From: Gammaproteobacteria bacterium
GTDB lineage: Bacteria > Pseudomonadota > Gammaproteobacteria > SZUA-140
Length of the DNA: 12,392 nt
Assembly: GCA_026994735.1 (NCBI GenBank)
Contig: JALWQD010000333.1
Coordinates: forward strand, 1-12,392
Direction: 5' to 3'
Notes under the pieces: model-generated
Databases searched by the model: none
The model's input: the letters and a program-made list of their open reading frames with translations, nothing else
Told to the model about the DNA's origin: nothing
Shown: positions 1 through 7,700 of the stretch, in pieces
How the letters are laid out: each line of letters starts with the position of its first letter
Numbering within the stretch: position 1 is the first letter of the stretch
Position numbers and translations under genes: made by a program

Positions 1-263
1 AGCTCGTAGGGAGCGGTCAATTCAGAAATCGTGCTGGCATCAATTTCGATGTTCATCGACTCATCGATCATTAATTGCACGCCCATCCTGCCCATGAGCT
101 CCATCGTTGTCGTGACGTCATGGAGATGGGGGACATTACTGACGGTAAGTGGTTCGTCGGTGAGCAAGGCAGCAACCATAATGGGTAATGCCGCATTCTT
201 TGCACCGGAAATCCTGACACTACCTTTCAGCCGGGCACCTCCGGTGATGGCCAGTTTGTCCAT
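1..263 (-). CDS. murA: UDP-N-acetylglucosamine 1-carboxyvinyltransferase, N-terminal part (cut by window edge)
   Basis: MurA transfers enolpyruvate from phosphoenolpyruvate to UDP-N-acetylglucosamine in the cytoplasm, the first committed step of peptidoglycan synthesis. Only the first 87 codons are present; the gene runs off the left edge. The protein begins MDKLAITGGARLKGSVRISG and continues AKNAALPI, matching the family N-terminus. Lys22 and Asn23 of the substrate-binding SGAKNA motif sit at the same numbers as in E. coli. The catalytic Cys-loop (Cys115 in E. coli) lies beyond the window. I chose the ATG at 263 because it gives the family's standard first residues, although no strong Shine-Dalgarno sequence precedes it. 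It follows ibaG after 39 bases, the same ibaG-murA order as in E. coli, and is probably cotranscribed with it. Confidence 0.96.
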   Translation of the reverse strand, partial: MDKLAITGGARLKGSVRISGAKNAALPIMVAALLTDEPLTVSNVPHLHDVTTTMELMGRMGVQLMIDESMNIEIDASTISELTAPYE

Positions 264-302
264 TAATGGTTTATCCGCAGAAGGGTGAATGAAGGAGAAC
301 TG

Positions 303-551
303 TTAGCCACGATCCGCTTGTGCCTGCCACTGATCCTGCGTGTAGGTACGGATTGACAAGGCATGAATTGTGCCATTTTCAACGCCGCTGCCGAGAGTTG
401 CATAGACCATGCGGTGCTGTGCCAGTTTCGATTTGCCGGCAAAGTCATTGCTGATGACAATGGCTTCAAAGTGTGTGCCATCACCCGTGACCTGGGCTGA
501 TGCGCCATGGAGTCCTTCTTCGATCATGCTCTTGATTGTGTTTGTTTCCAC
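303..551 (-). CDS. ibaG: BolA-family protein IbaG
   Basis: Small cytoplasmic BolA/YrbA-type protein. In the family, IbaG works with monothiol glutaredoxins in Fe-S handling and is linked to acid stress. The class II KH-like BolA fold is recognisable: the TGDGTHFEAIVIS strand region at about residues 22-34, then the conserved block IHALSIRTYTQDQW at about 62-75 with the invariant family His at about 63. From the GTG at 551 the protein is 82 aa, close to the roughly 84 aa of E. coli IbaG. The frame also stays open upstream to an ATG at 623 (106 aa), but the extra 24 residues do not resemble the family, and a -10-like TATACT lies only 6 bases before that ATG. The GTG has only a weak ribosome binding site, so the start is uncertain. 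Its place between mlaB and murA supports ibaG. Confidence 0.88.
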   Translation of the reverse strand: METNTIKSMIEEGLHGASAQVTGDGTHFEAIVISNDFAGKSKLAQHRMVYATLGSGVENGTIHALSIRTYTQDQWQAQADRG

Positions 552-629
552 TGAATTATCTACTCTGGAATCGTGAGGTGTTGAGCCTGCTGCTGATAAT
601 CTACTAAGAGCAGAGCCATTCATAGCGGC

Positions 630-635
630 AGTATA
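630..635 (-). promoter_or_regulatory. Possible -10 element for ibaG-murA
   Basis: The minus strand reads TATACT (5 of 6 matches to TATAAT) at 635-630, between mlaB and ibaG. No convincing -35 box is found 16-19 bases upstream, where the best hexamers match only 2 of 6 positions. A start of transcription about 7 bases downstream would fall near 623, on the upstream ATG of the ibaG frame. That would make the long form leaderless, or give the GTG start at 551 a leader of about 72 bases. Inferred from motif only. Confidence 0.3.
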
Positions 636-671
636 CTAGCAGAATCCACGCTCGAACAGCCTCTCAGTCGA

Positions 672-684
672 CCCGCTATGCGGG
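672..684 (-). other. Short inverted repeat after mlaB
   Basis: A perfect 5-bp stem with a 3-base loop (CCCGC/GCGGG arms) lies 15 bases past the mlaB stop codon. On the minus strand no T-run follows, so it does not look like an intrinsic terminator. It could be a small RNA structure in the mlaB-ibaG gap or simply chance. The rest of the gap (552-699) shows only the possible -10 element. Confidence 0.25.
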
Positions 685-699
685 GGCGATGGATGAGGT

Positions 700-1035
700 T
701 TAACGGGGGGTGCTGACAGCTTGCTGGCTGCCTGATACCAGCAACGACTCAAGGTTGCTGACCCTGGCTAGAGCGAGCATCTGTTTGGGCAGGTGGTGAA
801 AATGGAGGCTGCGGCCCGTATCTGAGGCCAGGCGGTGCCATTCGATCAGCAGGGCCAGACCGGCGCTATCGGCATGACTGACTGCCGTCAGGTCGACATC
901 AACGGCGGCACCCTGGGGACTGTCAGTCAGTATGGCTGCCGCTTTTGTCAGCAGTGTCGGGACAGTACTGAACGTCAGTTCGCCGCTGACCTTGAGCACG
1001 CCGTCGACGTTGTCAATATCAGCCGGCACGGGCAT
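700..1035 (-). CDS. mlaB: MlaB, STAS-domain subunit of the phospholipid transporter
   Basis: Cytoplasmic STAS protein that binds the MlaF ATPase and is needed for MlaFEDB assembly and activity. The 111 aa product is a single STAS domain. Strand KVSGELTF lies at about residues 15-22, and VDVDLTAVSHADSAGLALL at about 45-63 is the typical STAS loop and helix. Ser57 sits where E. coli MlaB has Thr52, the position known to matter for function; Ser is the usual residue in anti-sigma antagonists. The start overlaps the end of mlaC by 17 bases, a sign of coupled translation. The ATG at 1035 directly abuts an AGGA, so the GTG two codons later (1029), which has better spacing, could be the true start. 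mlaB is the last mla gene here, as in E. coli. Confidence 0.9.
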   Translation of the reverse strand: MPVPADIDNVDGVLKVSGELTFSTVPTLLTKAAAILTDSPQGAAVDVDLTAVSHADSAGLALLIEWHRLASDTGRSLHFHHLPKQMLALARVSNLESLLVSGSQQAVSTPR

Positions 1036-1672
1036 TCCTGTTGAGTTCGGCGAGACGTTTGATCAAGGGGTCGAGGCCACCTGCCTGATTGATTTCATTC
1101 ATAAACGACGAGCGGTAGTTGACGACCAGGCTGACACCGCCGACACGGACATCATAGACTTTCCACTGCCCCTTTTTGTCGTACAGGCTGTAATCGATAG
1201 TGACGGATTTGCCGCCATCAATATTGACCTTGGTACGGACTTCCGTACGCCCTGGGCGCTTTTGCTTGCGGCTGGGCAGTAATTGCAGAGTACGATCGCG
1301 ATATTTCAGCAGGGCCGAGGCATAGGTGCGGATCAGCAGGCTGCGAAATTCCTTGACGAAACGTTTGCGTTGATCAATGGTCGCCCGGCGCCAGTGCTTG
1401 CCGAGAACGAGACGGGACATGCTGATGAAGTCGAAGTGAGGCAGGATGTAATTCTCGATGACCCTGTAGAGCTGCTCCGGATCTTTTTCAAACAGCTCAT
1501 GATCTTTGCGCAGCGTCATCATTGCCTTGCTGGCAGTGGAACGGATGATTTCCTCTGCCGAAATGCTGGCTGCATGCACGGGGGGCAGGGTTAGCGGCCC
1601 AGAAAAGAGGACGAGCAGCGTTACCAGGGTTAGCCTGCGCAGACAGTAATGATTGATGAAGTTCAGAGTCAT
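1019..1672 (-). CDS. mlaC: MlaC, periplasmic phospholipid-binding protein
   Basis: MlaC is the soluble periplasmic carrier that shuttles phospholipid between the outer-membrane MlaA-porin complex and inner-membrane MlaD. From the ATG at 1672 the product is 217 aa (E. coli 211). It has a signal peptide: a positively charged N-terminus, hydrophobic core LTLVTLLVLFSG and probable cleavage after PVHA at residue 34. The mature part has family features such as HFDFISMSRLVLGKHWR, a LLIRTYASALLKY segment and VYDVRVGGVSLVVNYRSSF. The ATG is preceded by GAGG at 7 bases. A GTG at 1714, one base after the mlaD stop, has AAGG in good spacing and would add 14 residues before the signal peptide; I judged the ATG more likely from signal-peptide length. 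It overlaps mlaB by 17 bases. Confidence 0.92.
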   Translation of the reverse strand: MTLNFINHYCLRRLTLVTLLVLFSGPLTLPPVHAASISAEEIIRSTASKAMMTLRKDHELFEKDPEQLYRVIENYILPHFDFISMSRLVLGKHWRRATIDQRKRFVKEFRSLLIRTYASALLKYRDRTLQLLPSRKQKRPGRTEVRTKVNIDGGKSVTIDYSLYDKKGQWKVYDVRVGGVSLVVNYRSSFMNEINQAGGLDPLIKRLAELNRNARAG

Positions 1673-1715
1673 TCCCCGGCCTCGTGTTGTCGATGCATGT
1701 CTGTAGAGTCGCACG

Positions 1716-2177
1716 TTATTCTGCCGCCTTACTGTAAAGAAGCTGGCCGAGAACCCTTTCCATAACGAATGCTGATTGTGTCAGGGTAATCGTATCACCT
1801 TCTTTCAGGAAGTCTTCTTCAGCGCCTGGCTCCAGGCCGACATACTGCTCTCCGAGCAGTCCCGAGGTGAAAATGCCGGCGGAGCTGTCCAGCGGAAAGC
1901 GGTTGTACTGATCGTTGATAAACAGGGTGACTTCGGCCTGGTAGCTTTCCTGGTCATAGCGGATACGGGTTACCCGGCCGATGCGTACACCGCCGGCATT
2001 GACGGGGGACTGAACCTTGAGGCCGCCAATGTCCTCAAAGCGGGCCGTCAACGTATAGCCGTTATTGCCGGCAAGGACACCAAAGTTACTCATCTTGAGC
2101 GCGAGGACGAACAAGGACGCGAGGCCGAGCATGACAAATATGCCGACGGCGATTTCTATTGCACCTTTGCGATTCAT
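1716..2177 (-). CDS. mlaD: MlaD, MCE-domain phospholipid-binding subunit
   Basis: MlaD forms a hexameric MCE ring anchored in the inner membrane and passes lipid between MlaE and MlaC. One N-terminal transmembrane helix lies at about residues 8-28 (IEIAVGIFVMLGLASLFVLA). A single MCE domain follows at about 40-118 with FEDIGGLKVQSPVNAGGVRIGR and SGLLGEQYVGLEPG. The C-terminal helix (FVMERVLGQLLYS, about 137-149) would form the pore-lining bundle seen in this family. At 153 aa it is shorter than E. coli MlaD (183 aa) because it stops soon after this helix and lacks the low-complexity tail. The ATG at 2177 is preceded by AAAGGA. It lies 27 bases after mlaE, and its TAA stop is one base from an alternative GTG of mlaC. 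Confidence 0.95.
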   Translation of the reverse strand: MNRKGAIEIAVGIFVMLGLASLFVLALKMSNFGVLAGNNGYTLTARFEDIGGLKVQSPVNAGGVRIGRVTRIRYDQESYQAEVTLFINDQYNRFPLDSSAGIFTSGLLGEQYVGLEPGAEEDFLKEGDTITLTQSAFVMERVLGQLLYSKAAE

Positions 2178-2204
2178 AATCCTTTGCCTTTTCTTGGGGG
2201 CGTT

Positions 2205-2990
2205 CTAACCATTGAACATGATGGCAGTAAGCAGAAAGTCGAGTGCCAATATTGCCAGTGAGCCATTGACGACGGCACGGGTTGTCGCGCGACTGACACC
2301 TTCCGCCGTGGGCACAGCATCATAGCCTTCAAAGACAGCAATCCAGGTCACGACAATACCAAAGACGACGCTTTTGATGATGCCGTTGATGATGTCATCA
2401 TGCCAGTCGATTTTGGCCTGCATTTGTGACCAGAAGGCTCCGGCATCACCGCCGAGCATACCGACGCCGACAAAATAGGCACCAAATATGCCGACAGCAC
2501 TGAAGATTGCTGCCAGCAGGGGCAAGGAAATAATGCCTGCAAGCAAGCGCGGGGCAACAATCCGGCGTACCGGATCGACAGCCATCATCTCCATGCCGTC
2601 GAGTTGTTCGGTTGCCTTCATCAGACCGATTTCAGCGGTCAGTGCCGAGCCTGCTCGGCCAGCAAACAGCAAGGCGGCCATGACGGGGCCAAGCTCGCGC
2701 ACCAGCGACAGGCCGACGGCCGGGCCGAGTGATGATTCAGCGCCAAAATCAACCAGTGTATTGTACATCTGCAGTCCAAGGACCATGCCCACATTAACGG
2801 ACGAGACAACGATAATGAGCAGCGACAGGACGCCAACGATATGGAGCTGGCTGATGAGCAGGCCGGGTTGGCGGAATATCAGCGCCGGGAAACCACGGAT
2901 GACGCGCAGGAAAAAGAGGTTACCCCGTCCCAGCCTCTGAACGGTATTGATAAACCAACGGCCCAGCCCCTGCACTTGTTGTCTCAACAT
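2205..2990 (-). CDS. mlaE: MlaE, permease of the phospholipid ABC transporter
   Basis: MlaE is the inner-membrane permease; two copies form the channel beneath the MlaD ring. The 261 aa product is mostly hydrophobic. It has an amphipathic N-terminal helix (about 1-30) and membrane segments at roughly 48-75, 93-112, 145-175, 204-221 and 240-260. The core signature ELGPVMAALLFAGRAGSALT with EIGLMKATEQLDGMEMMAVD (about 99-139) is typical of MlaE/YrbE permeases. The ATG lies inside the end of mlaF (7-base overlap) and has no clear ribosome binding site of its own, so reinitiation by ribosomes finishing mlaF is likely. The length agrees with E. coli MlaE (260 aa). Confidence 0.96.
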   Translation of the reverse strand: MLRQQVQGLGRWFINTVQRLGRGNLFFLRVIRGFPALIFRQPGLLISQLHIVGVLSLLIIVVSSVNVGMVLGLQMYNTLVDFGAESSLGPAVGLSLVRELGPVMAALLFAGRAGSALTAEIGLMKATEQLDGMEMMAVDPVRRIVAPRLLAGIISLPLLAAIFSAVGIFGAYFVGVGMLGGDAGAFWSQMQAKIDWHDDIINGIIKSVVFGIVVTWIAVFEGYDAVPTAEGVSRATTRAVVNGSLAILALDFLLTAIMFNG

Positions 2991-3826
2991 TTAGCCACTG
3001 TCGGTTTTGGCAGCAGGTCATCAACCAAAGCCGGCGCAGGGTAATGAAAAGGCACCGGGCCATCCGGCTGTCCATGCATGAACTGGTATACGGCGGGTGA
3101 TTCATTGGCCTGCATTTCTGCCGGCGTACCCTGACCCACAACCCTGCCATTGGAGAGCAGATAGAGATAATCCGAGATGGCGCAGATCTCCTGCACATCA
3201 TGGGAAATGATGATGCTGGTCAGACCGAGAGCATCGTTGAGTTTACGGATCAGCTGCATGACGACGCCGACAGTAATCGGGTCGAGGCCTGTGAAGGGCT
3301 CGTCATACATGATAACCATCGGGTCGAGGGCGATGGCTCGCGCAAGGGCGACACGTCGGGCCATGCCCCCTGACAGTTCGTTCGGCATCAAGGCGTGGCC
3401 ACCGCGCAAACCAACCGCTTCAAGTTTTATCAGGACAATATCACGGATCATTGTTTCCGGTAACTGGGTATGTTCGCGCAGCGGAAAGGCGACATTGTCG
3501 TAGACGTTGAGGCCGGTAAAGAGGGCGCCGTTCTGGAAGAGCATGCCGATGCGTCGGCGCAGTTTGTAAAGTTCCTTGCGTGAGAGCTTGACGACATCAA
3601 GACCGTCAACAATAACCTGGCCTGATTGCGGTGCCAGCTGGCCGCCAATCATCCGCAACAGGGTTGTTTTGCCGGTGCCACTGGGACCCATGATCGCCGT
3701 CACCTGGCCTCGGCGGATATCAATGTCAAAGCCGGAGAAGATCTTGCGCTCAGCATAGCCAAAGACCAGCTTGCGGATTTCCACTAGCCGGTCTTTCTCG
3801 CCTTGTTGTGTCGTCAGGCTTGTCAT
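2984..3826 (-). CDS. mlaF: MlaF, ATPase of the phospholipid ABC transporter
   Basis: Cytoplasmic ATP-binding subunit that powers MlaFEDB. The 280 aa protein has a complete nucleotide-binding domain: Walker A GPSGTGKT at 47-54, Q-loop Gln98 (LFQNGALF), signature LSGGM at 151-155, Walker B VIMYDE at 171-176 and switch His209. The C-terminal extension around 249-264 (FMHGQPDGPVPFHYPA) corresponds to the MlaF tail that packs against the partner MlaF and MlaB. The start ATG overlaps the stop of the upstream amidase as ATGA, and the stop overlaps the start of mlaE. MlaF, E, D, C and B follow in the standard order, so this is a complete mla operon. Confidence 0.97.
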   Translation of the reverse strand: MTSLTTQQGEKDRLVEIRKLVFGYAERKIFSGFDIDIRRGQVTAIMGPSGTGKTTLLRMIGGQLAPQSGQVIVDGLDVVKLSRKELYKLRRRIGMLFQNGALFTGLNVYDNVAFPLREHTQLPETMIRDIVLIKLEAVGLRGGHALMPNELSGGMARRVALARAIALDPMVIMYDEPFTGLDPITVGVVMQLIRKLNDALGLTSIIISHDVQEICAISDYLYLLSNGRVVGQGTPAEMQANESPAVYQFMHGQPDGPVPFHYPAPALVDDLLPKPTVAKC

Positions 3827-4674
3827 TGCTTGTTGTCGATATCCTGGCTGTTGTGGATGCGGCGATGATTGAGTGCCGGAAAGCGACTGCGAATACGTTC
3901 ACTGAGTTGTCTGTCAAGGGTTGCCGAGACGATGCCCGAGCCTTGCGGCAGCTCATCGATGATATTGCCCCAAGGATCAATAATCATGCTGTGGCCATAG
4001 GTTTCGCGGCCATTGAGATGGTAACCGCCCTGTGCCGAGGCGATGACATAGCAAAGGTTTTCGACGGCGCGGGCACGCAGCAGCATTTCCCAGTGCGCCT
4101 TGCCGGTAAAGGCGGTGAATGCGGCCGGGATAACGAAAATTTCTGCCCCCTGTGTGACCATGGCGCGAAACAGCTCAGGAAAACGTATATCGTAGCAGAC
4201 GGCCAGTCCCAGACGGCCATAGGGACTGTCGATGACAATGATCTTGTCACCCGGTTGTGTCGTTTCCGATTCAGTATAGTCTTCACTGCTGCCTTCCAGG
4301 CTGACATCGAATAAATGTAGTTTGTCATAACGACTGACACACTGTCCTTCATTATTGTAGACCAGAGTTGAGGCGTAGGCCTTGTCGGCCTTTTCACTGT
4401 GCATGGGGATCGTGCCGCCAATAATCCAAAGATTGTGGCTGCGCGCCAGGCGCGCGAGAAAATCCTGGATAGGCCCGTCGCCGGGATCTTCACTGGCGAC
4501 CAGCCTGTCGGCCTCGGAAAGGCCCATAATGGCAAAGTTCTCCGGCAGCACGATGAGTTGTGCGCCATCTTCCGCGGCTTCTCGAGCCAGTCTTTCGGCT
4601 TCAATGAGGTTGGCGCCTACCTGGGGGCCGGAGGCCATCTGGATAGCCGCTACTTTCACCTGTTGCTCAGTCAA
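3823..4674 (-). CDS. Carbon-nitrogen hydrolase (nitrilase superfamily, Nit1/YbeM-like amidase)
   Basis: A nitrilase-superfamily amidase that would hydrolyse a C-N amide bond in the cytoplasm. The Glu-Lys-Cys triad is visible: Glu45 in VLPENFAIMG, Lys118 in RYDKLHLFDV and Cys160 in AVCYDIRFPEL. The RYDKLHLFDV and CYDIRFPEL motifs match the Nit1/YbeM branch, whose known members clear deaminated glutathione; the substrate here is an inference. Length is 283 aa, normal for the family. The frame opens with TTG at 4680, but AGAGG lies only 2 bases from that codon and 8 bases from the second in-frame TTG at 4674, so I chose the latter. A GTG slightly downstream is also possible. The stop overlaps mlaF as ATGA. 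From memory, a similar gene follows yhdP in Pseudomonas. Confidence 0.9.
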   Translation of the reverse strand: MTEQQVKVAAIQMASGPQVGANLIEAERLAREAAEDGAQLIVLPENFAIMGLSEADRLVASEDPGDGPIQDFLARLARSHNLWIIGGTIPMHSEKADKAYASTLVYNNEGQCVSRYDKLHLFDVSLEGSSEDYTESETTQPGDKIIVIDSPYGRLGLAVCYDIRFPELFRAMVTQGAEIFVIPAAFTAFTGKAHWEMLLRARAVENLCYVIASAQGGYHLNGRETYGHSMIIDPWGNIIDELPQGSGIVSATLDRQLSERIRSRFPALNHRRIHNSQDIDNKQ

Positions 4675-4775
4675 AACCAAGTCCTCTGCTTGTGGCGGAT
4701 GCGTACTGTCCTTGTCTTTGCTGTGACATGCGCGACGTCCTGTTTAGTCATTATCGGCAGCATTGGCAATATCAT
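4671..4775 (-). CDS. Possible 34-codon ORF bridging yhdP and the amidase gene
   Basis: A small frame starts at an ATG two bases after the yhdP stop (TAA-CC-ATG) and runs 34 codons. Its TGA overlaps the amidase start codon as TTGA. The product would start MILPMLPIMTKQDV and be basic toward its end (several Arg and Lys, ending RTWF). It matches no family I recognise. The only ribosome binding candidate is a weak AGAAG. It may be a translational bridge that carries ribosomes to the TTG start of the amidase, or chance in a 97-base gap. I see no other structure in this gap. Confidence 0.25.
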   Translation of the reverse strand: MILPMLPIMTKQDVAHVTAKTRTVRIRHKQRTWF

Positions 4776-4777
4776 GG

Positions 4778-7700
4778 TTATTGCTTCTTATTGATGACAT
4801 TGATCTCGGGTTCGTTCCAGGACCCGGTCACCCGGTATTTCACGCGGGTGAGTTTAGCAATGTCATGGCTAAATATCTTCTCTGCGAGCAAGACAGCGGC
4901 ACCGACAACCGGGCCGCCCGCCAGGGCGCCGGCAACGGGCAGGCTGGCACCAAAGTGTGGGCTGACAGTAATCTCCTGATCATAAAGCCTAGCGGCCAGA
5001 TGAGTAGTGCCCTTCACTTCTATGCGAGCGGCGGGTCCCTCAAGATAAAGATTGTCTGTTCTTGCCTTGCCCGACTGAATGCGAAAATCACCTTCAAGCC
5101 GGTCAAAAGCAAAGCCGGAACGGAAGACATCGCTGAAGTCCATGCTCAGACGGCGGGGCAGCGCATTCAGACTGAGGAGACCAAAAATCCGTCCGGCACC
5201 CGGTTCGACATCAAGCAAACGCCCTTTTTCTATTAATAACGAGGCTTCACCATCGGTTTGTTGCCAGCTGAAGCCATCGGGGCTGTCAGGCCAACGTAAT
5301 GACAAATTGATATTGCCCTTACCTTGGCTGATGGTGCCGGCATAGCCAAAACGGTCAAGTGTGCCGCCGAGATCCGTTGTTTCGATACGAAAATTGAATG
5401 ACGATGATTGTTTGTCTTTGGTTTCCAGCCAGTCACCATGCCCCTTCAAGACGGTTTCCTGGTTGATAATATCGAGGCGACTGAAATGGAGGCCGTTATT
5501 TTCCTTGTTGGCAAGGATTTCGATATGGCCGAATGTTTGCTCACCGAGGGAAAATGATTGGCTGGAGATTTTGATTGCCGGTAATTCGGCTGGATGCCAG
5601 TCTGTTGCTGATGGACTTGCGGCATTGGTTTTAGGCAGGTGTAAACGATTGAAATTCATTTGCAGCGGGCGTTTGCTGGTCAAGGGCCAGTCGATATTAC
5701 CGGTAATATCGTCACTGTCGAGCTTGAACAGCCAGTGTGTGGGATCTTTTTTTCCGTCGATGCCTAAGGCGCTGAGTGTCATATTGCCAAGATCAAGCTG
5801 GCCGACATGGATATCGATCTCATTGAGCTCGATTGTTGCGTTTGAGGATGACGGTGCTTGCTGGCGAATGAATGCCTGCCAGGGGCGAATAGCCAGTTCT
5901 GGCAGCTGACCACTCAGGCGCAGACCGGGTTTTCTTGGCAGCCGGGGTTTGCCATCACCCCAATGGATGTCGACACGCTCAGGCCGCAGCTGGCCGTCAA
6001 GTTCAAGCAGGCCATGGAGTGACTGGCCGAGCTTGAGAGCGACCTGGTTGCCTGCAGTGATCGGCAGGGCGAGGCTGGCGGTAAAGTTTTTTGCTCGTTG
6101 TTTGTCTTTCTGTAGAGGGGCAGGTAAGGCGATCTCCAGGCCCTGCAAGTGACTGCGAATGGAGAGTTGTGGCGCTGTTTCATTTTGCCCCGGGTCGGGC
6201 AGGTCGAGAGTGGCCAGCCAGTTCGATTTACCTTTGAGCCATGGCAGTGGTGGCGTACTGAAGATGCGTTCGATGCTTGTACTGTCGATTTGTCCATGGG
6301 CTTTGATGCGGGTGAATGGTTGTTTCTTAGTGTCCAGGCGGGCAATCGAGAGGGTACTGGCCAAACCGAGTAATTCAGCCCGAATCCCCTCTGCCGACAG
6401 TGTTTTTTCACTGAAATTGAGTTGGCCGTTAATTTTTTTAACGATGAATGCCTTGTCGGCAATATCCAGTTCACTGTCGTGAAAAGTCAGTGCTCCGTTA
6501 ACAGCTGTCTGGCCACTGTGGAAAGGAATGTTGAGATCAAGGACGAGGTCGCTGCGCCCCTTTGCGCGCATCCGTTGGCCGTATTCACCGAGCAGGTTGT
6601 GCAGCGGACTGCTGGCGAGGTAGTTGAGGACAGATTGAGCCGGACCATGGGCAAGACCGTGCAGTTCAAGGTGACTGTCGGCTGCCGCGAGCAAGGGGAT
6701 GTCTGCTTGCACGTGCTTGAGCTGAAGTGCGTTGCTATGGCCGGCACTGGCAGCGATTGTCATCGTATTGCCAAGAAAGGTGATGTCGCTTTCGATGCCG
6801 GCGAGTTGTGGCCAGCCGGGATAAAAGGCGAGCTGACCATTACTCAAATGAAAAGCGACTTTGAAGAGACCGTTGCCGCCGCTAAAGGGGAAATGCCGCA
6901 GCGGGCCATGGACGCGGATATCGCCAGCCGTGACTCGCCCTCCCTGTATTGCCTGATCGAGCCATTTGACGACAGCGGCAGGCATAATGCCGGTAGGCAG
7001 GTAGCGGCTGGTATGAGCGACACCGTTGCCGCGGTAGCGGCCATAGAGGTAGAGGAAAGGGCTGCTGCCATCGTTGGGCAGCTGCAGGCCAGCATCGACC
7101 GAAGTTTGAATGTCTTCGTTGGCAGCGTGCAGGTCATTGATAGCGATGCGCAGGCCCTGTTCGTCCTGGCGCCAAAAAAGGTCGCCATCCAATTGCTCTG
7201 TTGATAACGAATCACGGAAAAGTGTCGGTAGCAGAAAATGGCTGTTGGGACTGTGCAGACGTAGATGGCCATTGGTAATATCGCTGACCAATAGTGCTGA
7301 AAGGTTTTGAATCCCGGGGATATTGTCGACAGCCTGCAATGACAGCCCAATAATTTCGGCACTGACAGTGGTTGCGTTGGCGGCTTTCGGGGTCTGTGCG
7401 AGATGTAATTGTTCGATACGGCCGCTTGGCAGGGCGCGGGCAAAATAATCCTGCAGTTTCGGTTCAAGGAGAGTGCCCATGCTCAGGAGTTGGCCGATAT
7501 CACTGAGAGCGAGGCGCTCGGCATAGACTTCCAGCGAGCCTGCGGGCTGGTTTTGGCGAATCTGCAGCCCCTTGCTTTTTTGTTTGCGGCCATCTTTTTC
7601 AATGATTAGCGCAGGTATTGAGGCCGACCAGCCGTCATTGTCACGCTGCCAGAGAAAACGACCCTGCAAGGAGGTAAAACGGTAGGGCTGTGCGGCGTCA

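Noticed and set aside
672..684. Intrinsic terminator between mlaB and ibaG
   Set aside because: The stem is only 5 bp and is not followed by a T-run on the transcribed strand, so it is listed only as an inverted repeat.
3808..4314. Plus-strand open frame of 168 codons
   Set aside because: It is antisense to the amidase gene, whose catalytic motifs are intact; there is no recognisable protein family in the plus-strand product.
4441..4455. Perfect GC-rich inverted repeat (7-base arms, 1-base spacer)
   Set aside because: It falls inside the amidase coding region where it encodes a repeated Leu-Ala-Arg. The loop is too short for a hairpin and there is no T-run, so codon composition explains it.
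6422..7204. Long open frame on the plus strand (260 codons)
   Set aside because: It lies wholly inside yhdP on the opposite strand, its product shows no recognisable domain, and YhdP is convincingly conserved across the same bases. It is a shadow frame.
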